Assembly: GCA_913056375.1 (NCBI GenBank)
Contig: CAJXNF010000027.1
Coordinates: 1-15,689 of the forward strand
Source of the DNA: an uncultured Pseudomonadota bacterium
GTDB lineage: Bacteria; SAR324; NAC60-12
DNA: 15,689 nucleotides
Reading direction: 5' to 3'
Position 1 is the stretch's first letter. Every line of letters starts with the position of its first letter. A program made the position numbers and the translations under genes. The notes under the pieces were generated by a model that saw only the letters and a list, made by a program, of their open reading frames with translations, was not told the origin of the DNA and ran no database searches. Shown in pieces: positions 1 through 6,354 of this stretch.

Positions 1-1074
1 AACTCCTGATTCTGTGGATAAGAAGACCCCCGCCATCAGGGTGTCCAGCGTGCCACCAACACCATGTAAGGGAAACACATCAAGAGAGTCGTCGATTTCG
101 AGTTTGCGCTTGATGAAGTTAGTCGCGTTGAAACAGACAAATCCAGCAAGCAGACCAATCACCAAGGCTCCAGCAGGACCGACGTATCCTGAAGCAGGAG
201 TGATCGTGCCCAAACCAGCAACCATACCTGTGACTGTTCCAAGCACACCAGGTTTTCCGTAACGAATCCATTCCATCGCCATCCAAGTCAACGCGCCAGT
301 TGCTGCAGAGATATGAGTGACCAGCAAAGCCATACCTGCGTTACCGTCAGCTGCCAGTGCGCTGCCTGCGTTGAAGCCAAACCAGCCCACCCACAACATA
401 CCGGCTCCAGTCACCGTCATTGTCATGTTGTGTGGCATCATTGGAGTCTTTGGGAAGCCTCTTCGAGGTCCCAGTACGAGCGCAAACACCAGCGCAGCGA
501 CTCCTGCCGTGATATGAACCACAGTCCCACCAGCAAAATCCAGCAGACCCATACTGCCCAACCAGCCTCCTCCCCAGACCCAGTGGGCTATTGGAGCATA
601 AACAAGCACCAGCCAGGCACCGCTGAACAGCAGCACTGCACTAAAACGAATGCGTTCAGCAAAGGCTCCAATGATCAAAGCTGGGGTGATGATGGCAAAC
701 GTCATCTGAAAGGCTGAGAAAACCGTTTCTGGAATATCACCAGTCATCTCTGCCTCACCGACACCTGCAAAAAGGAACTTACCCAACCCACCAATCCACG
801 CGTTGCCTTCTCCGAATGCCAGACTGTATACACCAAGGACCCAGAGGACAGTGACTAGTCCTGTGATGGCAAAGCACTGCATCAGGATAGAGAGGACATT
901 TCTAGTCTGGACCAAGCCTCCATAGAACAGGGCTAACCCTGGCAGCGTCATGAACAACACTAACGCTGTCGATGTTAGAATCCATGCAGTATTCCCTGTA
1001 TTAAGCGCAGGATCTGCTGCCTCTGCTATCGGCACAACCGCAAGCATTCCCAAAAAAATTAGGATCGTTCTCAT
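1..1074 (-). CDS. amtB: Ammonium transporter Amt/MEP/Rh family, C-terminus cut by window edge
   Basis: Inner-membrane channel that takes up ammonium. 358 codons are visible from ATG at 1074, and the reading frame is open to base 1, so roughly the last 50 residues are missing. The N-terminus (MRTILIFLGMLAVVPIAEA) is a probable signal peptide, as in E. coli AmtB. The family signature lies at about residues 120-141 (SAFQMTFAIITPALIIGAF). The twin pore histidines are H187 (GTVVHI) and H337 (FPLHGVGG), and the Phe-gate region F122 and the WFGFNAGSAL segment (231-240) are intact. GGGAGG lies three bases before the ATG. No glnK (PII) gene is visible; in many bacteria it is adjacent, and it could lie beyond the left edge. 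A candidate sigma-54 promoter sits upstream. The family call is very secure. Confidence 0.96.
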   Translation of the reverse strand, partial: MRTILIFLGMLAVVPIAEAADPALNTGNTAWILTSTALVLFMTLPGLALFYGGLVQTRNVLSILMQCFAITGLVTVLWVLGVYSLAFGEGNAWIGGLGKFLFAGVGEAEMTGDIPETVFSAFQMTFAIITPALIIGAFAERIRFSAVLLFSGAWLVLVYAPIAHWVWGGGWLGSMGLLDFAGGTVVHITAGVAALVFALVLGPRRGFPKTPMMPHNMTMTVTGAGMLWVGWFGFNAGSALAADGNAGMALLVTHISAATGALTWMAMEWIRYGKPGVLGTVTGMVAGLGTITPASGYVGPAGALVIGLLAGFVCFNATNFIKRKLEIDDSLDVFPLHGVGGTLDTLMAGVFLSTESGV

Positions 1075-1133
1075 AAGCCTCCCACAGCGAACGAGTGAAA
1101 AAATCTGACATAAAATGGCCAACCCACCCCAGC

Positions 1134-1148
1134 AGCATGAACAAGACC
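1134..1148 (-). promoter_or_regulatory. Possible sigma-54 (-24/-12) promoter of amtB
   Basis: Read on the minus strand, GG at 1148-1147 is followed by exactly ten bases and then GC at 1136-1135, with T on both sides of that GC. This is the invariant skeleton of sigma-54 promoters, although CAC after the GG is not matched. Transcription would start near 1123, about 49 bases before the amtB ATG. Ammonium transporter genes are classically NtrC/sigma-54 controlled, which supports the reading. GG-N10-GC is short enough to occur by chance, and no clear NtrC site was found. Confidence 0.35.
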
Positions 1149-1221
1149 TCAAATTTTCTTTCCAGAAAACACTGAATTTAATTGATTTTTAACCAAGAAT
1201 TTAAATTAAAGAGATTTCCAG

Positions 1222-1240
1222 TTGCTCATAATTTGAGCAA
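1222..1240. repeat. Perfect 7-bp inverted repeat upstream of amtB
   Basis: TTGCTCA (1222-1228) and TGAGCAA (1234-1240) are exact reverse complements separated by the 5-bp AT spacer TAATT. The 19-bp size and short AT spacer resemble a dimeric regulator's operator. It lies about 100 bp upstream of the proposed amtB transcription start, where an enhancer-type site would be expected, but it does not match the NtrC consensus. Confidence 0.5.
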
Positions 1241-1244
1241 TCAG

Positions 1245-1365
1245 CCTAAAAATCAGGCAAGTGAGCGCAAGTAGTGAATTTGTGAAAGGAAGAAGACGAG
1301 GCAGGCTAGAACCCACTCAAGAAAGGACAAAGCTTCTTGAGCTTTGAATGACCTAAATCAGGCAA
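1245..1365. repeat. Near-identical short direct repeat pair
   Basis: CCTAAAAATCAGGCAA (1245-1260) recurs as CCTAAATCAGGCAA (1352-1365). The only difference is two A bases missing in the second copy. The copies are in direct orientation about 107 bp apart in the same intergenic region. They could be paired protein-binding sites or chance. Confidence 0.4.
1316..1346. other. Two overlapping, mutually exclusive stem-loops after the MFS gene
   Basis: CTCAAGAA (1316-1323) pairs with TTCTTGAG (1334-1341), giving an 8-bp stem with a 10-base loop. CAAAGC (1328-1333) can instead pair with GCTTTG (1341-1346), using the other stem's loop and arm. They lie 40-70 bases beyond the MFS stop codon on the minus strand. 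Neither is followed by a U-tract in the minus-strand transcript, so this is not a standard intrinsic terminator. Confidence 0.4.
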
Positions 1366-1387
1366 TCGAGATGTGCTGAGTTCGCTG

Positions 1388-2569
1388 TTATTTAGCTCTC
1401 AGCAGGAAGTACATACCCACTCCGTTACAACCCCAGATGACCGCCAGCAGTGCCATCGTATGGGTGATTGAATAATGTTCGGCAATGTAGCCAACCAATG
1501 GAGGACCGAAGAGTAGTCCTGCCATCGACAGGGTATTGACATCCGCAATGTTGACCCCGGCATTTTCAGGATCAATTTCTGCTGCATTTCGCATGACAGT
1601 TGGGAAAAAATTGGCGCTAACAAAGCCAAAGAAGAGGAACACAAGCACTATCAGAACGGGATTTTGAGAAAGTACCGCTGGTAATAGAACCGCACCTCCC
1701 AAAATCATTGCATGACTCCCGATCCTCATTTCTCCAAAGCGTTGAATCAGCGATTCTCCTCGCAGGCGGGCTGCAACTTCACCCAAACTGAAGGCGAAGA
1801 TAATTGCTCCCCCATAAGCCATCGGTACCAACATATCCCTTGTCAGCCAGAGTGCAGACCAGTCAAGCACAACACCAATCGTACTCAAACTCAGTGCACC
1901 GAGTATCCCGAAACCGAGTACTCTTCGGTCTGGCCAACGCAATGGAGGCGCCTGGGTTCGGGCTGGGCGCTCTCCCTGTAGACAAATCTTCCAGAGTAAC
2001 AAGCTCACAAACATTCCATTTCCAGCTATGATCGGAAAGACCCAATGAGCCGGCACTTCCAATTGCAACAAAGTGCCTCCAACCACTGAGCCTACGAGAG
2101 ATCCGATCGAGAAGAAAGCGCTGTGCATCGGCATCAAAAAGCGGCCCGTCAACTTTTCCATCCGAAAGGTTTCTGCTGTAGCTGAGGGTGCAACTAAACC
2201 AAAAAAGAAACCACAAGGAATGACAGCAAGCAACATGAGCAGGTAGGTGGGAGCAAGAACAGCCAGCGCAAGGCAGGGAGAAAAGCAGCACATCGCTGCG
2301 ATCATCAGCGGTCCTGCACCAAAGCGGGGAATCAATCGACGGCCTCCAAGCTGTGTTGCCGTGATCGAACTGATGGCAAAGCACAGTAAGACCTTGCTGA
2401 AATCGAGTGGAGTCAGATTGAGTACAGCCACTTTCCAGGGAATGTAGACAAACCAGATACCGACACTGATCATCGGCAACAGTACGACCAAGCGAGCAGC
2501 CCAAATAATCCGGATTGCTGCTGCCTGTTGTTCTGTCGTCAGAGGAAGGCCAGAGGCCACTGAACTCAC
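1388..2569 (-). CDS. MFS transporter (YbjJ-like)
   Basis: A 393-residue inner-membrane protein with about 12 hydrophobic segments, the usual size and layout of a Major Facilitator Superfamily carrier. The loop after TM2 carries a degenerate MFS motif A at residues 75-86 (GGRRLIPRFGAG). An equivalent loop appears in the second half (GEVAARLRGESLIQRFGEMR). The overall pattern resembles the YbjJ-type MFS proteins of unknown substrate. The only usable start is GTG at 2569, because an in-frame TAA that is the stop of the upstream kinase lies 27 bases before it. I see no Shine-Dalgarno sequence, so translation may depend on coupling or be weak. It is probably the last gene of the operon that includes the kinase. 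The substrate cannot be deduced. Confidence 0.88.
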   Translation of the reverse strand: MSSVASGLPLTTEQQAAAIRIIWAARLVVLLPMISVGIWFVYIPWKVAVLNLTPLDFSKVLLCFAISSITATQLGGRRLIPRFGAGPLMIAAMCCFSPCLALAVLAPTYLLMLLAVIPCGFFFGLVAPSATAETFRMEKLTGRFLMPMHSAFFSIGSLVGSVVGGTLLQLEVPAHWVFPIIAGNGMFVSLLLWKICLQGERPARTQAPPLRWPDRRVLGFGILGALSLSTIGVVLDWSALWLTRDMLVPMAYGGAIIFAFSLGEVAARLRGESLIQRFGEMRIGSHAMILGGAVLLPAVLSQNPVLIVLVFLFFGFVSANFFPTVMRNAAEIDPENAGVNIADVNTLSMAGLLFGPPLVGYIAEHYSITHTMALLAVIWGCNGVGMYFLLRAK

Positions 2570-2596
2570 AGGATTGTCTGTACGAAAGGGAAAGAA

Positions 2597-3745
2597 TTAA
2601 TTGGCGAGTTGTTCCTGCAGGTTACTGAGAACAATTTGCAGCGACTGCTGGATGGTCTGGTCCAACTCCACGTTATCGACCTGATCCAAGTCAAATTGCT
2701 GGGCCTGCTGGTGGTAGTATTCATGAACGGTACGAATTTCCTCAAAGTGTTTGAGGTAGTGTTTCTCTGCTCGACGCTGCTGCAACTTGCCTCGGATTCG
2801 GAAACGATTCATATGATCTTCTCCTTCCTGAAGTCGAAGCAGTAGCGGGATGTGATAGGCTCGGCCCTCAAACTCTGGCATCCTGACCAGAAACGGTAAC
2901 AAATGCACTCCTTCAATCAGTAAATTTGTACCTTCAGCAATCGCTCTACGCACCATCGCCCGTATTCCCACACAGACCTGCTGGGACTGCAGAACGAACC
3001 CTGCAATCATTCTTTCTTGTGAGGCTTTCTTTTCATCAAAAACCAACTGACTGCCTGCTTCGAAGGAAGAGACGTGAAGCGTTGGCACAATCTCTTTACT
3101 GAAGGAAAGGCGCATCACTTCGCGGATGCTGTCCGTGCCCACCACATTGAGAATGCCAAGACGGCTGGCAAGTGCCTGGGCCAATGTAGATTTTCCTGTT
3201 CCCGGCGCACCGGCGACGTAGAGAATTACAGGATGAGGCAGATCATTGATCCGGCTGGCGACTTCATAAGTACGAGCAATATCAGGGCTAAACTGTGCTT
3301 GTAGCTGCTGCCGCACCAACTGGATCAGTTCCTCCGACTTGATCTCCATTTTGCCCAACAGGATCAGATCTTGTTCAATCTGGCGCGAAATCAGGTAGGC
3401 CTTGCCTGGCGAAATCCCTGCAGAAGTGATCGACTGGCTGAGCATTCCTTTTGAAAAAGGATAACGACTCTCACCACGATGTACCCAGAGTTGAGGAAGC
3501 TCTGATTTGACAGGATTACGTTGAAGACGAGGATGCTTCTGCTCCAGGTATTTTTCCAGAAGTAGTCCTAGATCTGTTGAGGTAATCTGTCGGCGTCGGT
3601 TTAGCTTCTTCTTGATTTCCTTGGTAATAAGGTAGGCTTTTTCGAAGGAAACACCCTGTTCCGTCAGGGTGCGTGTCATGATGCCACGTAGGAACGGTTC
3701 ACGATCACCGTTGCTGCGCACAACCGTCAAGGAATCTTTGCTCAT
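2597..3745 (-). CDS. P-loop kinase related to 2-phosphoglycerate kinase with two ATP-cone domains
   Basis: 382 residues. The C-terminal half has a P-loop kinase fold: Walker A is GAPGTGKST at residues 179-187, followed by GTDSIREVMR and by LLIEGVHLLP. These strings are typical of the archaeal 2-phosphoglycerate kinase family (COG2074), which in methanogens makes 2,3-bisphosphoglycerate on the way to cyclic 2,3-diphosphoglycerate. The N-terminal half holds two tandem ATP-cone-like modules (about 5-75 and 85-155). They share the pattern R-x2-F-x-[RK]-G-[IM] followed by G-[VI]-S-x2-K-A-Y-L-I. ATP-cones are nucleotide-sensing regulatory domains best known from ribonucleotide reductase and NrdR. 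The substrate in a bacterium is unknown. It starts at ATG 3745, with GAGG eight bases upstream and the DUF192 stop 18 bases upstream, and is cotranscribed with its neighbours. Confidence 0.82.
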   Translation of the reverse strand: MSKDSLTVVRSNGDREPFLRGIMTRTLTEQGVSFEKAYLITKEIKKKLNRRRQITSTDLGLLLEKYLEQKHPRLQRNPVKSELPQLWVHRGESRYPFSKGMLSQSITSAGISPGKAYLISRQIEQDLILLGKMEIKSEELIQLVRQQLQAQFSPDIARTYEVASRINDLPHPVILYVAGAPGTGKSTLAQALASRLGILNVVGTDSIREVMRLSFSKEIVPTLHVSSFEAGSQLVFDEKKASQERMIAGFVLQSQQVCVGIRAMVRRAIAEGTNLLIEGVHLLPFLVRMPEFEGRAYHIPLLLRLQEGEDHMNRFRIRGKLQQRRAEKHYLKHFEEIRTVHEYYHQQAQQFDLDQVDNVELDQTIQQSLQIVLSNLQEQLAN

Positions 3746-3763
3746 CGGGAAGGCCTCATCACC

Positions 3764-4207
3764 TCACCAGCGGTAGTCAAGGGTGCTACCAACAGCAAGG
3801 CCGAGGGCACGAGCTTGCCCTGCTTCCAGTTCCAGAACCAGATTGGCCGACTTGTCTGGGGTGATGGTCACGGGGGTTTCACCAGAAGAAGGTGGGGGTA
3901 CATTCTCCGCCACATAAACTACACGGCTATTGCGTAGCCAGAGAATATCGATTGGGAAGTTCATATCTTTCATCCAGAAACCATGACGCCCTGAACGCTC
4001 AAACACAAACAACATGCCCTATCCTGGTTTGAGTTGGGGGCGGTCGCTCAAGCCTTGTTGGCGTTTGGCTGGAGTATCCGAGACTTCGACAGGGATTTCC
4101 ACACCTCTCTGGGTGATCACCGTTGCCTGCTGGTAACTGAATGTGCGTGCCTGCAGTGATCCAACTAGGAGCAAACTGCAGCAGAGCAGACCAAGCCATC
4201 GAATCAT
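3764..4207 (-). pseudogene. DUF192 secreted protein interrupted by an in-frame amber codon
   Basis: The frame from ATG 4207 to TGA 3764 encodes a complete DUF192 protein of about 146 residues except for one TAG at 4021-4019. The first part (62 aa) has a signal peptide (MIRWLGLLCCSLLLVGSLQA) and the start of the domain, ending in QQGLSDRPQLKPG. The second part resumes after TAG and a Gly codon with MLFVFERSGRHGFWMKDMNF, the conserved DUF192 core (family pattern GMLFVF...FWMKNT..PLDI). The TAG occupies a position that is usually Glu, Gln or another polar residue, so one base change from GAG, CAG or AAG explains it. Restart is conceivable at ATG 4015, where AGGA lies six bases upstream, but that product would lack the signal peptide and the first strand. 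The start overlaps the def stop as ATGA. Alternatives are a pseudogene, a sequencing error, or amber readthrough. Confidence 0.8.
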
Positions 4208-4722
4208 GCGGGCATCCGTGCCAATTTTGCGAGCCGCTTTTTCACCATTCGTTGCTTGAGTGGTGGGAGATAGTCAATGAACAGGCGTCCACGGAGATGA
4301 TCAAACTCATGCTGTAGACAGATGGCCAACAGTCCGTCTGCTTCCAATGTCTGCGGTTGCCCCTCCAGATCTTGGTATTCAACCGTGATTTTCTCAGCAC
4401 GAGGGACTTCTGCACGAAATTCTGGGACACTCAGACAACCTTCCTCGATTGCAGTCTCTCCACTAGCAGCTACGATCTTTGGATTGACCAACACTTGGGG
4501 CTCTCGCTGGCCGTGATCTTCGTCTCCTGCCATCACATCGACCACGACAATTTGTTTGAGGACTGCTACTTGGTTGGCTGCTAAGCCAATGCCTCTTTCT
4601 TCGTACATGGTCTCCAACATGTCCGCAGCAAGTTGGCGCAATTTATCATCAAAAACCGTGACCGGCATGGCGTGCTGCTGCAGGATTGGATCTGGGAATT
4701 CATGAACCTGTAAAAGCGCCAT
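4204..4722 (-). CDS. def: Peptide deformylase
   Basis: Removes the N-formyl group from nascent proteins; an essential cytoplasmic metalloenzyme. All three catalytic motifs are intact. Counting from ATG 4728, they are GIGLAANQ (46-53), EEGCLSVP (95-102, metal ligand C98) and QHEFDHLRG (139-147, ligands H140 and H144, catalytic E141). Length is typical at about 172 residues. Two ATGs compete. The second (4722, MALLQVHEFPDPIL) lies nine bases after GGAG and aligns with the family N-terminus, whereas the first (4728) is only three bases from it, so I prefer 4722. The gene lies downstream of lpxK with a 33-base gap and overlaps the DUF192 gene by ATGA, suggesting translational coupling. The usual partner fmt is not visible. 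Confidence 0.97.
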   Translation of the reverse strand: MALLQVHEFPDPILQQHAMPVTVFDDKLRQLAADMLETMYEERGIGLAANQVAVLKQIVVVDVMAGDEDHGQREPQVLVNPKIVAASGETAIEEGCLSVPEFRAEVPRAEKITVEYQDLEGQPQTLEADGLLAICLQHEFDHLRGRLFIDYLPPLKQRMVKKRLAKLARMPA

Positions 4723-4731
4723 CAGCATCTA

Positions 4732-4735
4732 CTCC
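4732..4735 (-). promoter_or_regulatory. Ribosome binding site deciding the def start
   Basis: GGAG on the minus strand lies three bases before ATG 4728 and nine bases before ATG 4722. Normal spacing favours the downstream ATG, shortening the deformylase by two residues. Confidence 0.6.
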
Positions 4736-4755
4736 AGATTAGAGTTATAAAAACA

Positions 4756-5841
4756 TCACTTTAACGGATGACATTGCAAAAAGCCACTAAAGAACTGATG
4801 CCAAGACGGCTCTGGTACTACCTCCATCTCTAAAATCCAGACGATTTCGGCCAACTCTGCAAAGGCAGCTAGTTTGACTGCATCCTTCTCTGTTGTCACC
4901 CAACGCTGCGCACGGCTTTTACGCCAAAGCCACAGCAACCGCTGAACGTCTTCACCAGTGTAGGAGTGATGGTCGGGCCAGCTCGAAAGGTCTTCCAAGC
5001 TCTGACAGAGAGGTCGCAGTACTTGAGCGAAGCCTTCGGGTTGGGCAATGCCACAATTGGCAAAAACCGCTTCCTTAGCCAGTGTTTTGACATCTCTCAC
5101 TTCCTGACCATCCAATCTTCGTAAGCGGACAGGTAGATAGTCACAACGAAAGATTGGTCGATCCACCTTGAGTTCCTGCCTTAACAGATGCATCCAGGCA
5201 TCAGAGAAACCCAGGTTGGCTTTGGTCAGCAGGATCGCATCCGCTCGTTGCCAGTGATGCTCAGGCTCGCGCAACTCACCCAATGGAAGGAGTTGGCGAT
5301 TGCCAAGGCCTCGCTCTGCATCAATCAGCAATAGGTTGAGATCTCTTGCTACAGCAAGATGTTGGTAGGCATCATCCAACAGAATCAGATCAGGTCGATC
5401 ACGGAGCAAAGCCCAGCGCGCATTACGAATTCGAGAAGATCCCACATAGACAGGCACCTCAGGATGACGTTGAGCTAGCCATGTCGGTTCATCACCTAAT
5501 AATTTTGGACTCAGAGGCCAGGGAGCATCGGCTGCACAGAAACGTTGGAGGGTCGCTTTAGAACGCCTTCCGTAACCCCGACTGAGAATCACAATCCTTC
5601 TTTGCTGCTGCTGCAGGGAACGCATGAGCATTTCGATGACTGGAGTCTTGCCAGCACCTCCTACTGTCAGGTTTCCTACAGCAATCACTGGCACAGGAGG
5701 GCGAAAGGTTGTGATCAATCCATGCCGATACATCCATAGGCGTAGCAGCAGTAGTGCTTCGTAAACAAAAGCAAGAGCAGCCAGAGCAGTACGGAGCAAC
5801 GGATTTCGCCAAAGCCAAGGAGGAGAAATTTTTGGAAGCAT
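4756..5841 (-). CDS. lpxK: Tetraacyldisaccharide 4'-kinase (lipid A synthesis)
   Basis: Phosphorylates the 4' position of the lipid A disaccharide at the inner face of the cytoplasmic membrane, the sixth step of the Raetz pathway. Counting from ATG 5841 (361 residues), a hydrophobic N-terminal helix occupies about 17-36 and is followed by PVIAVGNLTVGGAGKTPVIE (51-70) with the LpxK P-loop. Further family strings are RIVILSRGYGRR, LLGDEPTWLAQR, LILLDDAYQHLAVARDLNLLLID, LPLGELREP and WVTTEKDAVK. The frame stays open upstream to 5904, but that extension overlaps the preceding gene. ATG 5841 lies one base after the TAA of that gene and gives the family N-terminus. There is no strong ribosome site, so translation is probably coupled to the upstream gene. 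It indicates an LPS-bearing outer membrane. Confidence 0.96.
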   Translation of the reverse strand: MLPKISPPWLWRNPLLRTALAALAFVYEALLLLRLWMYRHGLITTFRPPVPVIAVGNLTVGGAGKTPVIEMLMRSLQQQQRRIVILSRGYGRRSKATLQRFCAADAPWPLSPKLLGDEPTWLAQRHPEVPVYVGSSRIRNARWALLRDRPDLILLDDAYQHLAVARDLNLLLIDAERGLGNRQLLPLGELREPEHHWQRADAILLTKANLGFSDAWMHLLRQELKVDRPIFRCDYLPVRLRRLDGQEVRDVKTLAKEAVFANCGIAQPEGFAQVLRPLCQSLEDLSSWPDHHSYTGEDVQRLLWLWRKSRAQRWVTTEKDAVKLAAFAELAEIVWILEMEVVPEPSWHQFFSGFLQCHPLK

Positions 5842-5842
5842 C

Positions 5843-6247
5843 TTACTTGAGCAAACGGTAGCGCATCTCCTGTTCGGCGGGCAGGTCAGGACTGACCGGT
5901 TCAAGTAGTCCTGCGCTTACCAATTCATGCAAGATTTCGTCGGTTTGCTTGGCAGTCAGGCGCAACTGAAGGAACAAATCAGTTCGGCTCAACTCTCCAC
6001 TTTGACTACGTGCCAACTGGACAGCCTCATGCAGTGGTAACTGGCGATAGATGCCATATTGGTAGTACCCAAAGCCGAACAAGGCACCACCAATCAGAAT
6101 AGAGGGGAGACCGACCAGGGGAAAAGGAATCGGAGCTCCACTATCAAGTAAGATCAGTGACCCAAGAATCATCGAACCCCAACTCAAGATTCTTTCCCGA
6201 CGCTTACGGCCCAGGTAGACTTCCGAATCGAAGGGTTGCTCGGTCAT
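5843..6247 (-). CDS. Small membrane protein with two TM helices and a C-terminal winged-helix-like domain
   Basis: 134 residues; I do not recognise a named family. A short basic N-terminus (KRRER at about 15-19) leads into two hydrophobic segments, about 20-36 and 44-62, joined by a Pro/Gly-rich turn. The C-terminal half (about 72-133) reads like a winged helix: HEAVQLARSQSGELSRTDLFLQLRLT, then a helix around AKQTDEILHELVSAGLLEPV, and a final strand MRYRLLK. This pattern (stepwise helices, then L-x-x-G-L-[LI]) is common in DNA-binding or protein-interaction domains tethered to membranes. It sits one base upstream of lpxK and is surely cotranscribed with it. No clear Shine-Dalgarno is seen before ATG 6247. 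A role in regulating lipid A synthesis is only a guess from position. Confidence 0.75.
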   Translation of the reverse strand: MTEQPFDSEVYLGRKRRERILSWGSMILGSLILLDSGAPIPFPLVGLPSILIGGALFGFGYYQYGIYRQLPLHEAVQLARSQSGELSRTDLFLQLRLTAKQTDEILHELVSAGLLEPVSPDLPAEQEMRYRLLK

Positions 6248-6325
6248 GGATGATTGTACAAGAGAGGTTCCTGGTTACAAAAAGTTCCCATCATTCATAC
6301 CCTAGTCAAGACACCGGCTGCAATC

Positions 6326-6353
6326 TCTGAATTTCTCAGTACGCTTCAGAAAT
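6326..6353. other. Small stem-loop structures just after the secretin stop
   Basis: TCTGAA (6326-6331) is complementary to TTCAGA (6345-6350), and ATTTCT (6331-6336) to AGAAAT (6348-6353), so two 6-bp hairpins compete. They begin immediately after the secretin TGA (6357-6355) on the minus strand, in the 107-base gap before the winged-helix gene. They may slow or end transcription, but no U-tract follows. Confidence 0.3.
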
Positions 6354-6354
6354 C

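Larger units (their letters stand above)
1075..1387. other. Intergenic region between the MFS gene and amtB
   Basis: A 313-bp stretch with no convincing gene on either strand. It lies downstream of the MFS stop and upstream of amtB, so it should hold the amtB promoter and possibly a terminator for the MFS transcript. It contains a GG-N10-GC sigma-54-like element, a perfect 7-bp inverted repeat, two overlapping stem-loops and a near-identical direct repeat, listed separately. The part next to amtB (about 1150-1215) is AT-rich. Confidence 0.8.

Noticed and set aside
313..717. 134-residue open frame on the plus strand
   Set aside because: It lies antisense inside the amtB coding sequence, is rich in His/Ser/Gln with no domain, and amtB is unambiguous there.
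1863..2504. 213-residue minus-strand open frame
   Set aside because: Shadow of the MFS gene in another frame; Cys/Ser-rich with no membrane pattern.
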